Assembly (NCBI RefSeq): GCF_007830595.1
Contig: NZ_VLLD01000027.1
DNA length: 5,764 nucleotides
Origin: Treponema_B putidum
Lineage (GTDB): Bacteria; Spirochaetota; Spirochaetia; Treponematales; Treponemataceae
Reading direction: 5' to 3' (one strand)
This document shows positions 5,699-5,764 of this stretch, piece by piece (the first letter of the stretch is position 1; each line of letters opens with the position of its first letter). Both the position numbers and the translations under genes were made by a program. The notes under the pieces were generated by a model. It made no database searches, was not told the origin of the DNA, and worked only from the letters and a program-made list of their open reading frames with translations.

Positions 5699-5732
5699 GT
5701 CAAAGACTGTACACGGATGTACAGTCTTTGAC
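5699..5732. repeat. 15-bp perfect hairpin with CGGA loop
   Basis: GTCAAAGACTGTACA (5699-5713) pairs with its exact inverse (5718-5732) around CGGA. The outer arm ends one base from the last codon of the rpn N-terminal motif (5734), so it marks the edge of the insertion. Its CAAAGACT bases also occur in the adjacent rpn sequence (minus strand, about 5755-5748), which may reflect copying from the gene. No T-run flanks it. Confidence 0.8.
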
Positions 5733-5764
5733 GGTCGACAAACACAGAGTCTTTGTATTTTCTG

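Larger units (their letters stand above)
5507..5733. mobile_element. Hairpin-rich insertion splitting the rpn N-terminal region (MITE-like, no transposase)
   Basis: The 227 bases between the codons for KYKDSVFVD (ending 5734) and AKENF (starting 5506) replace what should be only a few codons in this family, and they shift the frame. The stretch contains repeat A (5500-5622) and three hairpins (5639-5654, 5673-5693, 5699-5732), and has no credible gene of its own. I could not identify clear target-site duplications. It may be one element or several successive insertions. Confidence 0.6.
4656..5763 (-). pseudogene. Disrupted Rpn-family PD-(D/E)XK nuclease / putative transposase gene (TIGR01784 type)
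   Basis: Pieces of one Rpn (recombination-promoting nuclease, PDDEXK_2) gene lie in order on the minus strand. The family N-terminus RKYKDSVFVD is encoded at 5763-5734, at the window edge; its start codon lies outside. Then come 227 bases of hairpin-rich foreign sequence. The gene resumes at 5506 with AKENFLSLYNALHG, the nuclease core NDVSCLVDGKIIVLAEHQSTIN (the Asp of ND, and Glu and Gln of EHQ as active-site residues) and MPLRFLEYIARLYEKL. At a six-T run (5209-5214) one base is missing, so FYVF loses its expected continuation FYNGIDDYPET. That continuation is readable in the next frame, which runs to the TGA at 4656. The C-terminus has (IEQG)n repeats and a helix-turn-helix-like end (IAEICTMTGLTKEEVE). 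The insert and the frameshift together argue for a dead nuclease. The family is linked to DNA exchange and, in E. coli, to phage defence. Confidence 0.85.

Noticed and set aside
5699..5732. Strong hairpin as a rho-independent terminator
   Set aside because: No T-run follows on either strand, and it lies inside a split coding region.
4461..5764. Repeats as a CRISPR array
   Set aside because: The repeats are inverted, diverged and unevenly spaced, with no regular direct repeats and unique spacers.

Overview
The window looks like a piece of an AT-rich spirochaete chromosome, most likely an oral Treponema close to T. denticola. This is inferred from three things: a Rpn/TIGR01784-type nuclease gene of the kind expanded in that species, a lipoprotein with a relaxed spirochaete-style lipobox, and a folate-linked histidine-degradation pair. 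I could not search a database, so the species call is inference.

Layout. From 3 to 674 (+) lies the 3' part of an AAA-ATPase-like/PD-(D/E)XK nuclease gene whose ATPase half is beyond the left edge. Eighteen bases later a PLP-dependent threonine-aldolase-type enzyme (693-1742, +) follows, ending at a strong bidirectional terminator (1747-1781). Converging on that terminator is a minus-strand operon, read in the order lipoprotein (4414-3773), hutI (3748-2507), fchA (2452-1811). HutI opens imidazolonepropionate to N-formiminoglutamate. FchA releases ammonia from 5-formimino-THF to give 5,10-methenyl-THF. Together they serve the late part of histidine catabolism, but the formiminotransferase that links them, and HutH and HutU, are not in the window. 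The lipoprotein is unexplained. A plausible sigma-70-type promoter for the operon sits at 4441-4469.

The right third (about 4461-5764) is the unusual part. It holds a wrecked Rpn-family nuclease gene on the minus strand. The family's N-terminal motif KYKDSVFVD is found at the extreme right edge (5763-5734). The next conserved block (AKENFLSLYNALHG) starts only at 5506, in a different frame. The 227 bases between are packed with inverted repeats: three short hairpins plus a 123-bp imperfect palindrome (repeat A, 5500-5622) whose three nested stems share one centre. A diverged relative (repeat B, 4475-4623) lies just past the gene's stop codon. The terminal arms of A and B show a compensating base-pair change, which suggests that the structure itself is maintained. 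The same gene carries a one-base frameshift at a six-T run (5209-5214).

Within its 3' half the Rpn gene has an excellent Shine-Dalgarno sequence and ATG (4921-4905) that could produce an 83-residue C-terminal protein, the arrangement reported for intragenic antitoxins of E. coli Rpn toxins. The palindromic repeat family and this internal start are the leads most worth following.
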